From assembly GCF_042885655.1 (NCBI RefSeq), contig NZ_JBHVRO010000004.1, positions 1 through 64,000 on the forward strand: a stretch of DNA of 64,000 nt, read 5' to 3'. The notes below the pieces were generated by a model that saw only the letters and a list, made by a program, of their open reading frames with translations, was not told the DNA's origin and did no database searches. Source of the stretch: Psychrobacillus sp042885655. GTDB lineage: Bacteria; Bacillota; Bacilli; Bacillales_A; Planococcaceae. The position numbers and the translations under genes were made by a program. This document shows positions 25,025 to 32,672 of this stretch, in pieces (the stretch's first letter is position 1; each line of letters starts with the position of its first letter).

Positions 25025-25073
25025 GGGTACCAGGTTCTAACACAATTCTGAATTCAATGGGAACCTGGTACCC
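25025..25073. repeat. REP-like palindromic element, copy 1
   Basis: The perfect 13-bp inverted repeat GGGTACCAGGTTC / GAACCTGGTACCC (25025-25037, 25061-25073) encloses TAACACAATTCTGAATTCAA. It has related copies at 26896, 27048, 45967 and 50329. Confidence 0.8.
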
Positions 25074-25081
25074 TGCACGAA

Positions 25082-25270
25082 ATGGGAATTTTTTCTAATG
25101 CTTTTAGTAATACTCTAATAAGCTTTGCAAAGAAAAATTTAGTAAAAGCACTAGGTAAAAGAGCGGTTGGTATGATGATTGGGGGCTTAGGAGGGGTTTT
25201 AATTCAAGAGTCTGCTTCATTCATTTACTGGACCCTAGTATACGCAACAAAATATAATCCAAAGAAATGA
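25082..25270 (+). CDS. small basic membrane-active protein; possible toxin tail
   Basis: The 62-aa product starts with a basic amphipathic stretch (SFAKKNLVKALGKRAVGM) followed by a hydrophobic glycine-rich segment MMIGGLGGVLIQESASFIYW. No family is recognised. It lies just after a REP-like element and could be either a small peptide or the severed end of an RHS-type toxin. The next gene starts 10 bp downstream and encodes a membrane protein, like two other pairs in this island (26518/26721 and 29649/30053). A toxin/immunity pairing is inferred. Confidence 0.45.
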   Translation: MGIFSNAFSNTLISFAKKNLVKALGKRAVGMMIGGLGGVLIQESASFIYWTLVYATKYNPKK

Positions 25271-25280
25271 GGCGAACTTT

Positions 25281-25526
25281 TTGATATTTTTTAGTACAGG
25301 CTTATTAATAGTAGGGGTCATAATTGCAATAATAAAAAGAAGTATATATCCATTCATTCTATCACTTACCTATGCAAGTGTTGCATTACTATTTGATTTT
25401 TTTCAATTAATTCTTGGGTTTTTAGGAGATAGTTGGGTATATCATCTGGCTATTCCTTTTATATTAACATTGATAGCATTCTATATTGCAGACAGAATAA
25501 TTGGAAAAATGGATTGGCAGTATTAA
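25281..25526 (+). CDS. small membrane protein, candidate immunity protein
   Basis: The 81-aa product has three hydrophobic segments (about 2-16, 20-46, 52-71) and starts at TTG 25281 with AAATGAGGCG upstream. No family is recognised. It immediately follows the short basic membrane-active reading frame at 25082, the order expected for toxin tail then immunity protein. Confidence 0.5.
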   Translation: MIFFSTGLLIVGVIIAIIKRSIYPFILSLTYASVALLFDFFQLILGFLGDSWVYHLAIPFILTLIAFYIADRIIGKMDWQY

Positions 25527-25631
25527 TAAATCAATTTTATTTAACTGAATCAATTTCATAAATCATCTTTTTCAAGAGCTTAGATGGCTCCTAAATCGAA
25601 ACCTGCATTTTTTTAATTATGCTGCTTTTTG

Positions 25632-25772
25632 GAGAATGAGGAATCTGGCTGGCGAATAAGTGAAGAAAGGTCAAAAGACAATGCTCATGGAGGAAGCGCT
25701 TGGAAACTTGAGAATAATAAGAATAAACGTAAAGCAACATTAGACAAAAACGGGTATGTATTAAGAGAATAA
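25632..25772 (+). pseudogene. relic of a polymorphic toxin C-terminal domain (HGGSAWKL type)
   Basis: One open frame reads ENEESGWRISEERSKDNAHG then GSAWKLENNKNKRKATLDKN and GYVLRE, ending at TAA 25770-25772. The HGGSAWKL...RKATLDKNG pattern is a common last segment of RHS/WapA-type toxins. There is no start codon, and the frame upstream is closed, so it is a fragment. It ends 18 bp before a well-formed gene that is probably its immunity partner. Confidence 0.6.
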
Positions 25773-25790
25773 TTAAAGGAGGCATATGGT

Positions 25791-26387
25791 ATGCCATTAA
25801 TAAATATATTAATTGATATTTGCAAAGAAGCTAAAAATAGAGATAGTAAAAAATTAGACGAATTAATAGATCAACTTCATGATTATGATAATCCTAAAAT
25901 ACTTGATATTTACCCTTATCAGATAAAAAGTAATGAAAAGTTTAGTCAAGTAGAAATATTTTTTGATAAATTGGAAATTATAGATTTCCAACAAAAAACT
26001 CAGAATTTTAATTCGTATTTGAAAAGCTTAGAAAAATTCGAGAAATTCTTTGAAATGATATGGTTAAGATCGACTGAATTCTATGCATTCTATTATTTTC
26101 CAGAAACTTTATATAAAGATGAATTGTATTATAAATACTACGAGAGAGAATGGAATAAAATAATACCTAAGGATTATGAAGAACTAAATTTAATAAACAT
26201 TGATGAGTATTCTATGTTAATTTCTCTAATTAAATTAGCTGTTTCGGATCATATCGATTTACATTTCATTATACCTGAGGAGAATATTGTATTTAGAGGG
26301 AATGGATTAGGATTTATAATATATAGCCAACATAATCTTGATCTATTAGAAAAGATAGCTAATACTGAGGGGCTCTATATACGTTGA
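25791..26387 (+). CDS. hypothetical protein, probable immunity protein
   Basis: The 198-aa cytosolic, acidic and aromatic-rich protein has no signal peptide and no recognised domain. A strong RBS AAAGGAGG lies 7 bases before ATG 25791. It directly follows a toxin-tail fragment (25632-25772). Intact orphan immunity genes behind broken toxin tails are common in polymorphic toxin loci. Function is inferred from position only. Confidence 0.65.
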   Translation: MPLINILIDICKEAKNRDSKKLDELIDQLHDYDNPKILDIYPYQIKSNEKFSQVEIFFDKLEIIDFQQKTQNFNSYLKSLEKFEKFFEMIWLRSTEFYAFYYFPETLYKDELYYKYYEREWNKIIPKDYEELNLINIDEYSMLISLIKLAVSDHIDLHFIIPEENIVFRGNGLGFIIYSQHNLDLLEKIANTEGLYIR

Positions 26388-26517
26388 TCTCTACTTACAT
26401 TAGGTATCTCTTCATATCTATAATGCTTCTGGTGGTTAATTCCTAAATTTATAAGGCACAGCCCTTAGTGACTTAGTAAAATAAACCTAAATGCTAGGTA
26501 GGGTAGAAACTAAAAAC

Positions 26518-26628
26518 ATGTTAAAAACAGCCAAGAAGGTGGCTTTAAAGGTCGGACTAAAAGCAGCATTACCTTTCAATTGGGCTACGGATCTTTATGT
26601 GTTCACGAGAGGATTTATAATAGGATGA
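26518..26628 (+). pseudogene. fragment resembling the basic toxin tails of this island
   Basis: A 36-codon frame reads MLKTAKKVALKVGLKAALPF then NWATDLYVFTRGFIIG. The K-rich amphipathic start followed by a hydrophobic end resembles the 25082 product and the 29649-30056 frame. A broken small membrane-protein frame follows at 26721. Too short and unsupported to be called a gene. Confidence 0.35.
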
Positions 26629-26720
26629 AATAAGTATAAATAAATTTAGTTATCAGGTTAATAATTTCTGTAAACAGAAAAGTATTATATAAAAGATATA
26701 TTTAGCAGGGGGAAAATTAT

Positions 26721-26891
26721 TTGATTTCACAGCTTGCAGTTTCACCTGTATACATTATATTAACAATTATTTGCTTGGGATAATTGTTGTTTTTTGGGAA
26801 TGAAAAAGGGATGTATACTATTGTCTTCAAAGTATATTCAGCTATTCACTTAATAATCTATTTAATAGCTTTATATTTGTATATTAAATAG
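26721..26891 (+). pseudogene. broken small membrane protein, candidate immunity relic
   Basis: TTG 26721 with RBS GGGGGAA reads LISQLAVSPVYIILTIICLG, a TAA at 26781, then in the same frame LLFFGNEKGMYTIVFKVYSA and IHLIIYLIALYLYIK to TAG 26891. It is a two- or three-helix protein interrupted by one stop. It occupies the same place relative to a basic toxin-like tail as 25281 and 30053. Confidence 0.4.
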
Positions 26892-26895
26892 AATT

Positions 26896-26930
26896 GGTGT
26901 CAGGAACCGGCGTCCAACACTATTCTTACT
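26896..26930. repeat. half of a REP-like element
   Basis: GGTGTCAGGAACC (26896-26908) followed by GGCGTCCAACACTATTC belongs to the same family as 25025 and 45967. Its matching right half is absent here. A related element is found 120 bp on, at 27048. Confidence 0.55.
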
Positions 26931-27046
26931 CCATGTATGGTTATAATTATGCGAATAATTATCCTGTTATTATGGTTGATCCTGATGGTAAGAAAGCAAA
27001 ATATATTATATTATTAAGGAAATATGCTGGTATAGGAATAAATTTA
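26915..27046 (+). pseudogene. RHS repeat-associated core fragment
   Basis: One frame reads YSYSMYGYNYANNYPVIMVD then PDGKKAKYIILL. Y-x-Y-x-NNxPV-x-x-VDPDG is the conserved end of RHS core domains, just before the variable toxin tail. Sequence both upstream and downstream is REP-like, so this is a short broken remnant of a large RHS gene. It shows directly that a polymorphic toxin gene once lay here. Confidence 0.7.
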
Positions 27047-27047
27047 A

Positions 27048-27095
27048 GGTACCAGGTTCTAACACTATTCCGAATTCAATGAGACCTTGGTGCCC
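27048..27095. repeat. REP-like palindromic element, degenerate copy
   Basis: Left arm GGTACCAGGTTC (27048-27059) and right arm GACCTTGGTGCCC match copy 1 in sequence and spacing, including TAACACTATTCCGAATTCAA in the loop, with two or three differences in the right arm. Confidence 0.65.
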
Positions 27096-27225
27096 TATTC
27101 ACTATATTATTGGCTAGGTACTACGCTAATTTAGTTCGTAAAAAAACAGGGATGTTATTTTGATTTTTTTATAATGATAAATAAACTGTTCATTCTTTTT
27201 ATAAAAACTAATTCAGCAAGATAAC

Positions 27226-27272
27226 GAAAGAACCCATTTTGATCAATCTTTGTTCAAAATGAGTTCTTTTAG
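27226..27272 (+). terminator. terminator-like hairpin inside a Tn7-like left end region
   Basis: AAAGAACCCATTTTGA pairs with TTCAAAATGAGTTCTTTT. The same hairpin, diverged, recurs at 29343-29391, in both cases just before a left-end sequence. It probably ended the last gene of each element. Confidence 0.65.
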
Positions 27273-27299
27273 TATACAGCGAAGTCAACGTTTATGGGA

Positions 27300-27332
27300 C
27301 ACTATTTAATCAAACTTTATTACAAACCAACA
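27300..27332. mobile_element. Tn7-like left end (diverged)
   Basis: ATCAAACTTTATTACAAACC then AACA (27309-27332) aligns with the left end at 29425-29449 (ATCAAACTTTATTTCAAAGC then TACA). It ends 6 bp before a second right end at 27339, so two elements appear to be inserted in tandem. Confidence 0.6.
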
Positions 27333-27338
27333 AATAAA

Positions 27339-27518
27339 TGTAGCTTTGAAATAAAGTTGCGTTGTATATAAAAAAGATACGATGTTTTGAATAAAATTGC
27401 GGTGTTTATTTAAAAGTTGCACCGTTTTACCCCTTTGGATATGGTTATCTAAAGGGGTGTTTTTATAGTGAAAAGGAAAAGAATTTCTAAATCAAAAATT
27501 GTATTAAGGAACTGTTGA
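27339..27518 (+). mobile_element. second Tn7-like right end with truncated tnsA
   Basis: TGTAGCTTTGAAATAAAGTT starts at 27339. Two internal repeats follow (GATACGATGTTTTGAATAAA and GTGTTTATTTAAAAGTTGCACCG, split here), then hairpin CCCCTTTGGA / TCTAAAGGGG with a T-run, then GTG 27468 reading MKRKRISKSKIVLRNC and a stop at 27516. The order end, repeats, hairpin, KRKRIS start is the same as at 24634 and 42355. Confidence 0.75.
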
Positions 27519-27700
27519 ATTACAATAAAGTTGTTCCGATAATGGGCTATTTAATTGAGTAATAGGCTGCAAAAACCACACTTTTTTTATTATCTTCTTC
27601 TTACTAAACAAATGTCATTATTACTAATGCTCCTCGTGATGCCGTTCATGTGATAAACGAGTTGGCAATACCGCCATTAGAGCTTTTTATTCTAAAAAGA
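27519..27700. other. gene-free spacer
   Basis: Between the truncated tnsA and the SDR terminator I see no gene or strong signal. Confidence 0.4.
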
Positions 27701-27740
27701 AAAACGCCATCCAAAATACATCGGATAGCGCCTTGATTTT
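27701..27740 (-). terminator. terminator of the SDR gene
   Basis: Read on the minus strand, GGCGCTATCC pairs with GGATGGCG around a short loop, followed by TTTTTC. It lies 14 bp past the SDR stop. Confidence 0.75.
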
Positions 27741-27753
27741 TCGAATAGTTCTA

Positions 27754-28470
27754 TTAAGGGTTCGTCGACCAAAGCCCAGCATGTTTTAACACAACACGCG
27801 GATGAAGTTTTAGTTGTGCAACCATTAAGTCTGCTAAATCTTCTGCTTGCATCACTTTTTCTGGATTACCGTCTGTTAAGTTTAGTTCAACAGCCATATC
27901 AGTGGCAACCGTACTTGGCGTTAACGTTGTAACGCGAATATTTTTCTTACGCACTTCAAGCATTAATGACTCACTTAGTCCGATAACTGCTGCTTTTGAA
28001 GCCGAGTATGCGCTTGTAATTGGTGCACCTTTTTGACCAGCTGTTGATGAGATGTTAATGATGTCGCCTGTGTTGCGCTCTATCATTTCTGGTAATACCG
28101 CACGTGTTGTGTAGTACACACCTTTTACGTTGACATCGATAATATTTGTCCATTCTTCAGGCGTTAAGTCCATGAAGTTACCGAATTTTGAAATGCCGGC
28201 GTTATTTACTAAAATATCGATTGCACCAAGCTCGTCACGAATCGATCTAACCGCTGCTGTGATAGAATCTAAATCTGCTACATTCGCTGCAGCAATTGCT
28301 ACCTTCACGTCATACTGTTTAAGTTCCTCTGCAACTTGTTGTAAATTTTCAAGCGTACGTCCAACAAGACCTACGTGAATGCCTTCCTGCGCAAAAGCTA
28401 TTGCTGTTGCCCGTCCAATTCCACGTCCTGCCCCTGTAATTAACGCCACTTTTCCTGCGATTGTTTGCAT
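27754..28470 (-). CDS. short-chain dehydrogenase/reductase (FabG-like)
   Basis: The 238-aa classical SDR has the cofactor motif TGAGRGIG (about 14-21), the NNAG motif (about 90-93), the catalytic Ser in NISSTAGQKG and YSASK (Tyr/Lys about 157-161). Arg in the GRT position after the second strand (VGRTLENLQ) favours NADPH. The length fits 3-oxoacyl-ACP reductase-like enzymes. It is divergent from an HxlR regulator, a common regulator-oxidoreductase pairing. Both genes sit between Tn7-like ends and are probably cargo. The substrate is unknown. Confidence 0.92.
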   Translation of the reverse strand: MQTIAGKVALITGAGRGIGRATAIAFAQEGIHVGLVGRTLENLQQVAEELKQYDVKVAIAAANVADLDSITAAVRSIRDELGAIDILVNNAGISKFGNFMDLTPEEWTNIIDVNVKGVYYTTRAVLPEMIERNTGDIINISSTAGQKGAPITSAYSASKAAVIGLSESLMLEVRKKNIRVTTLTPSTVATDMAVELNLTDGNPEKVMQAEDLADLMVAQLKLHPRVVLKHAGLWSTNP

Positions 28471-28664
28471 GTTTTTTTCTCCTTTAGATAAGATAGATTT
28501 ATTATTGACGAAATAAAGTGTATTAAACTAAAAATTTAATACTTGAGTAAGGTGCGTTTGATAAAACCGTTATGATGATATAATTATATACACTGTTTTA
28601 CTCGGAAATGATTTGTCTTTAAGACTAACTTCATTCTACCTACAGTTTTCTCTATTGTGAAGAA

Positions 28665-28699
28665 CGCACTTTTTTGTGCGGAGGTTACCAAACGGTTAC
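28665..28699. promoter_or_regulatory. operator-like palindromes in the SDR/HxlR divergent region
   Basis: The hairpin CGCAC-TTTTTT-GTGCG (28665-28680) is followed by GTTACC-AAAC-GGTTAC (28684-28699), an imperfect palindrome 26 bp before the HxlR start. HxlR-type regulators commonly bind such sites in divergent regions. Binding is inferred. Confidence 0.45.
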
Positions 28700-28725
28700 T
28701 ACTATAAGTAAAGGAGTAAATGTCC

Positions 28726-29106
28726 ATGTCAGATACATTAAGAAAAGAAATCCAAAAAAGAATATTAAATCAAGATTATCATTGTGAAAAAGAACTTACC
28801 TTATCGATTATTAGCGGTAAATGGAAAGTTGTTATTTTGTGGCATTTAGGAGTAGAAGGTACACATCGATTCAGCGAACTTCAAAAGCTTTTCCCAAAAA
28901 TATCCCATAAAATATTATCAAATCAATTACGTGACCTGATAGAAGATGGAATTGTTCATAGAGAAGTGTTTCCAGAAATTCCTCCGAAAGTCGAATATTC
29001 AATGACTGAACTTGGGATGACGTTATTACCAATCGTTGAGCTGATGTATGAATGGGGAAAAAAACGAATAGATCAAATTAAACAAGAAAACAATTATTTT
29101 GAATAA
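28726..29106 (+). CDS. HxlR family transcriptional regulator
   Basis: The 126-aa winged-helix regulator has the HxlR signature: a Cys near the N-terminus (YHCEKELTLSIISGKWKVVI), then LWHLGVEGTHRFSELQKLFP and PPKVEYSMTELGMTLLPI. I prefer ATG 28726 because AAGGAG ends 9 bases upstream; ATG 28720 would leave only 3 bases. The single Cys is the residue used by quinone- and aldehyde-sensing members (YodB, HypR, HxlR). It probably controls the divergent SDR. Confidence 0.9.
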   Translation: MSDTLRKEIQKRILNQDYHCEKELTLSIISGKWKVVILWHLGVEGTHRFSELQKLFPKISHKILSNQLRDLIEDGIVHREVFPEIPPKVEYSMTELGMTLLPIVELMYEWGKKRIDQIKQENNYFE

Positions 29107-29342
29107 GAAAAAAACGAGATCATTTCCAATTATATAAATTGCATGTGCTGTTAGAAAAAGTAATATTGAATATAAAAAAAGATGTTTTGTTGTATAAAAA
29201 ATCTCGGATATATTCTTTACTTTTGTAAAAAAGGAAGAAAGAGAGAAAAGGTTTATCTCGTTTCATAATCGGGCGCGATTTTTGAGCAACACGGGTAGAA
29301 AATGATCAAACTATTTTATAAAAACCAAACTTAAATCTGCTG

Positions 29343-29449
29343 AAAAAGAATCCATTTTGATCAATCTTTTTTCAATATGGATTCTTTTTATTTATCGTAA
29401 AATATGGTTTTGCGAGGTAGTTTTGATCAAACTTTATTTCAAAGCTACA
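29343..29449. mobile_element. Tn7-like left end with terminator hairpin
   Basis: A hairpin (29343-29391) like that at 27226 is followed by ATCAAACTTTATTTCAAAGC then TACA (29425-29449), the exact reverse complement of the right-end start TGTAGCTTTGAAATAAAGTT. The bases after it (GTTGTATCAATAAAAAGAT) again resemble internal right-end sequence at 27362-27380, so a further element may abut. 29107-29342 and 29450-29648 hold no gene I can support. Confidence 0.65.
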
Positions 29450-29648
29450 ATGGTGTTGTATCAATAAAAAGATTGTTACTTGAAAAAAAGATCGTTACTG
29501 AAGTGAAGGATCAATAAAGACGTACTCCAATAGAAAGTTTTATAAAATCGTATTTAAGAGATTGTTTCTCTTGGTCTGTCTTCAGGAGGGGTACTAACGA
29601 TACGGGTAGCTTTATACCATAATACAATAAACAAATTAGAAAGGGTGA

Positions 29649-30056
29649 TTAGTTATTTCACCAGTCAGCAAACTACGCAAAAAGAAAAGCAAACCAGCGA
29701 TTACCAAGGTACCAGAAGAAGTTATTAATCATTTTTTTGGAGACATTTTTTCGATGGCTAGAGCAGTAATGTTTATAGGCTCAGTTATAGAGAAATCATT
29801 TAGAGTAAATACAAGTACAAAGATGAATTATTGGAGAACCTATGAAGCTGCCGGGAATGCTTTTAAGAAATCTATTAAAAGTGCTGCATTTAAGCAGGCT
29901 TTAAAAGAATCACTAAAGGTTGGGTGAAAAATGGTATTAAAATCCCTTTTTGAAGTGTGGGTCATTATCGAAACTATTGTTTATTTTTCAATAGGAGCAA
30001 AAAAAGGATATGAGGAATATAAACGTTACCATATAAATAGGGAGATATTATTATGA
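29649..30056 (+). pseudogene. toxin-tail-like reading frame with an internal stop
   Basis: The frame runs 135 codons with one TGA at 29925-29927 and no proper start. Before the stop it reads SPVSKLRKKKSKPAITKVPE ... NAFKKSIKSAAFKQALKESL, and after it a hydrophobic segment SLFEVWVIIETIVYFSIGAK. This is the basic-then-hydrophobic layout of the 25082 product. The terminal TGA overlaps the ATG of the next gene by 4 bp, showing that they were translationally coupled. Interpreted as the decayed C-terminus of a polymorphic toxin. Confidence 0.5.
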
Positions 30057-30286
30057 GTATACTTACACAAATACCATTTTTTTTATTAATAATTCAAAAT
30101 ATATATATTTCTATCGTTGATAAAAATTATAAATATCTATTGACAACTATACCAATTTCTTTAATTCTAATATCATATTATGTTTTCCATTTTTCTGGGT
30201 TATATTCATTGACAGTTGAATCTTGTATATTATTTTTTTGTATTTTGGCTTATTTTTATCTATATTTAAAATATAAAAAAAAATAA
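30053..30286 (+). CDS. small membrane protein, candidate immunity protein
   Basis: The 77-aa protein has two or three hydrophobic segments (about 6-20, 26-46, 49-70) and a C-terminal YLKYKKK. The ATG overlaps the stop of the toxin-like frame (ATGA), and AGGGAGA lies upstream. No family is recognised. Its position, size and topology match 25281. Confidence 0.55.
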   Translation: MSILTQIPFFLLIIQNIYISIVDKNYKYLLTTIPISLILISYYVFHFSGLYSLTVESCILFFCILAYFYLYLKYKKK

Positions 30287-30343
30287 GGCTCTTCTCCATT
30301 TAGTGGTAAGTGTCAAACTGTTTTCGCCTAGTAACGGCCATTT

Positions 30344-30391
30344 ATACAGAAATAATCTCCTTAAGAAATATTTATTAAGGAGATTATTTTG
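30344..30391 (+). other. hairpin before a tnsA relic
   Basis: AATAATCTCCTTAA pairs perfectly with TTAAGGAGATTATT around a 10-nt loop, just before an ATG followed by a KRK-coding stretch. Different in sequence from the other three pre-tnsA hairpins but in the same position. Confidence 0.5.
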
Positions 30392-30611
30392 ATGGAGAAA
30401 AGAAAAATTATGAAAAGAATGCTATATTCAGTGTCAGTCCCACTAGCCTTGCACAAGTAGAAAAAAGGTCAACTAGACCAGAACACAGTCCAGCAAAAGT
30501 CGAAAAATGGATTAAAGAAGATCGTGGCACAGGGATAGACGCAGATTACAAACCTTGGTGAAACATTCAAGATGTTTCATCATTAGGAAGATCCACACGT
30601 TTAAAAGGTAT
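30392..30611 (+). pseudogene. tnsA: tnsA relic, second and longer N-terminal copy
   Basis: After ATG 30392 (MEKRKIMKR) the frame shifts. From about 30436 it reads SPTSLAQVEKRSTRPEHSPA then KVEKWIKEDRGTGIDADYKP W, a TGA, then NIQDVSSLGRSTRLKG. This is the TnsA N-terminal signature, better preserved than at 24719 but still broken by a frameshift and a stop, and cut off after RLKG. It abuts the 3' end of the zinc cluster. Confidence 0.75.
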
Positions 30612-30655
30612 AGCATTTTATTATGCTTCTCTATCTTATGTCTGTATAAATCACA

Positions 30656-31603
30656 TTAAGGCATATAATTTTCATATACATAAGGATCCTCAGGCTGCTC
30701 AATTCTTTTTATATCGGTTATTTGTAAGTTTGGCAAATCCCAATCATTTACATTGGTTTTTGATATTATTCCAGCTACTCTAATCCATTCATCCATTACT
30801 ACAGGGTGAGAGATGTCAGTTGTCGCTACAATACCATAAACAGAAGAATCAGCAACACAACAAGAGATTGCGAATCTGGCAACTACAAATTGATCCGCAT
30901 TAAAATCAGGCTCTTTATAAACAAAACCAACAATCTCCAACTCTTTGCCGATAAAGGAGTTTAAATCATTCGAAATGATATCCAATACGTCCAAATAATA
31001 TTCATCTTTTACAACAATTTTAGAACTTCTTAAAAGGTCACTTTTCAGCTCTTCTCTATTTTTATAATCCACTGTGGCTTCATTGCTATTATATAAGTAT
31101 GGTTGTAGTTCATTATTTATAGAAACATCATTATTTTCAACTAAAGCATTCACATTATTTATTACTCCAAAATCGTCAGAGGTGAAAGGAGCTTCTCCAT
31201 TCAATTCTGATGCTTGTGTAGACAAACTCGACCCATAGTTGACTCCTCTTTTTGCTACAATTGAACTATCCAAAACTATATCTGGAAACCATAATCCAAT
31301 AAGTATAGGTAATATAAATAATGAATAAATAAAACAACTTTGAAAGAATGACCCGTTATTGTTATGATCAAAACCACAGTTACAGTACAATTCCACCTTA
31401 TTCTTCGAGTTACTTCTCCAAACTTGAATAACTCCTAATATTAATAAAACCACAATAGAAAAATATGAAAATGGTATCATTTTAGGTGCGATAAAGTTTT
31501 GGATATTACCAGTCAACATTAGCTTAAAAACTAATAGAAAGAATCCAATCAATATAATTCCTCGTAGCAATATATGAAAACTATAATCCCGTTCTTTTTG
31601 CAT
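30656..31603 (-). CDS. ycgQ: TIGR03943-family membrane protein (YcgQ-like)
   Basis: The 315-aa membrane protein has about four helices near the N-terminus (about 13-28, 42-60, 90-107) and a long C-terminal domain with GFVYKEPDFNADQFVVARFA and ISCCVADSSVYGIVA. The ISCC-ADS motif and the partner permease fit the YcgQ/TIGR03943 family, which is Zur-regulated with YcgR in B. subtilis. The start is 9 bp after the YcgR-like stop. Probably the accessory subunit of a zinc-related permease. Confidence 0.85.
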   Translation of the reverse strand: MQKERDYSFHILLRGIILIGFFLLVFKLMLTGNIQNFIAPKMIPFSYFSIVVLLILGVIQVWRSNSKNKVELYCNCGFDHNNNGSFFQSCFIYSLFILPILIGLWFPDIVLDSSIVAKRGVNYGSSLSTQASELNGEAPFTSDDFGVINNVNALVENNDVSINNELQPYLYNSNEATVDYKNREELKSDLLRSSKIVVKDEYYLDVLDIISNDLNSFIGKELEIVGFVYKEPDFNADQFVVARFAISCCVADSSVYGIVATTDISHPVVMDEWIRVAGIISKTNVNDWDLPNLQITDIKRIEQPEDPYVYENYMP

Positions 31604-31612
31604 TACCCCACC

Positions 31613-32617
31613 TCACAAGATTAAATATTGAAATATTAAAATTATCACGTACACAGTTATTGTAATAATAATCATATACCCAATTACAAATTTAGCTCGA
31701 AAATATGCAAACAACATTAATGAACTTTTTAAATCTAACATAGGTCCATATACTAAAAATGCTAGAAGCGATCCGGTAGAAAATGTGTGTGCAAATGAAG
31801 AGGCCACAAAAGCATCTGCTTCCGAGCAAAGAGATAAGATAAAGCCAAGACCCATCATTACGAGAGGGGAGACTGTATCACTCGTACCAAGACTAACTAA
31901 TATATCTCTGTTGAAAAAAGTCTGAAACAAACTTGCTAAAATTGTGCCGATAATTAGATATTTTCCCATGTCGAAGAATTCGTCACTTGCATTAAACATT
32001 AACAATTTTAGTTTAGAAGTATTCCTTTCGTTCACCAGTACAGAACTATCCAAAAATTCATTTGTTGTCCATTTTAATTGATTACTTTTTCGAAAGCAGA
32101 CGTAAACCAGGATACCTATTAAAATGGCCGATATAAAGGCAAGACCCATTCGAGCATAAGCAATACCAGGTGTAGATTGGAATGCATAATAGGTAGAGGC
32201 AAAAACAATTGGGTTTAATATAGGAGATCCTACTATAAAAATAACTCCTAAGTGCAATGGCATCCCTTTTTTGATTAACCTTCTAACGACAGGGATAATA
32301 GCGCATTCACATACTGGGAAAACTGCACTCAATAAAGCGACTGGGATAATTGCGATAAGGGGATTTTTAGGAATAAATTTCTGAATAGCTTTTTCTGATA
32401 CAAAAGTTTGAATTAAGGCTGAGGCAAATACACCTAGAAATACAAAAGGTAATGCCTCTAGAATAATGCTTAAAAATATAGTACATACATTTAGCCATGA
32501 TTTAGGAATTTCAAATTGTATTTGTATGTAGTCTGCGACAAGAAAGGAAAAGGCAATAGCACCAAAGATCAGTAGACCAATTGTTTGTTTCCATAATGAA
32601 ATTCCTTGATCTCTCAT
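31613..32617 (-). CDS. ycgR: permease of the DUF318/ArsP_1 family (YcgR-like)
   Basis: The 334-aa protein has eight or more helices and the family motifs FPVCECAIIPVVRRLIKKGM (about 101-120; Cys-Glu-Cys) and GSPILNPIVFAST, plus LCSEADAFVASSF. Homologues are permeases of two-gene zinc-starvation operons or arsenic ArsP. The position between a CobW GTPase and a YcgQ-like gene supports the zinc role. The cargo is not proven. Confidence 0.87.
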   Translation of the reverse strand: MRDQGISLWKQTIGLLIFGAIAFSFLVADYIQIQFEIPKSWLNVCTIFLSIILEALPFVFLGVFASALIQTFVSEKAIQKFIPKNPLIAIIPVALLSAVFPVCECAIIPVVRRLIKKGMPLHLGVIFIVGSPILNPIVFASTYYAFQSTPGIAYARMGLAFISAILIGILVYVCFRKSNQLKWTTNEFLDSSVLVNERNTSKLKLLMFNASDEFFDMGKYLIIGTILASLFQTFFNRDILVSLGTSDTVSPLVMMGLGFILSLCSEADAFVASSFAHTFSTGSLLAFLVYGPMLDLKSSLMLFAYFRAKFVIGYMIIITITVYVIILIFQYLIL

Positions 32618-32672
32618 GGACGTCCTCCAATATCATGAAAAATTATATTCGTCTTATACAAAAGAGACGTAA

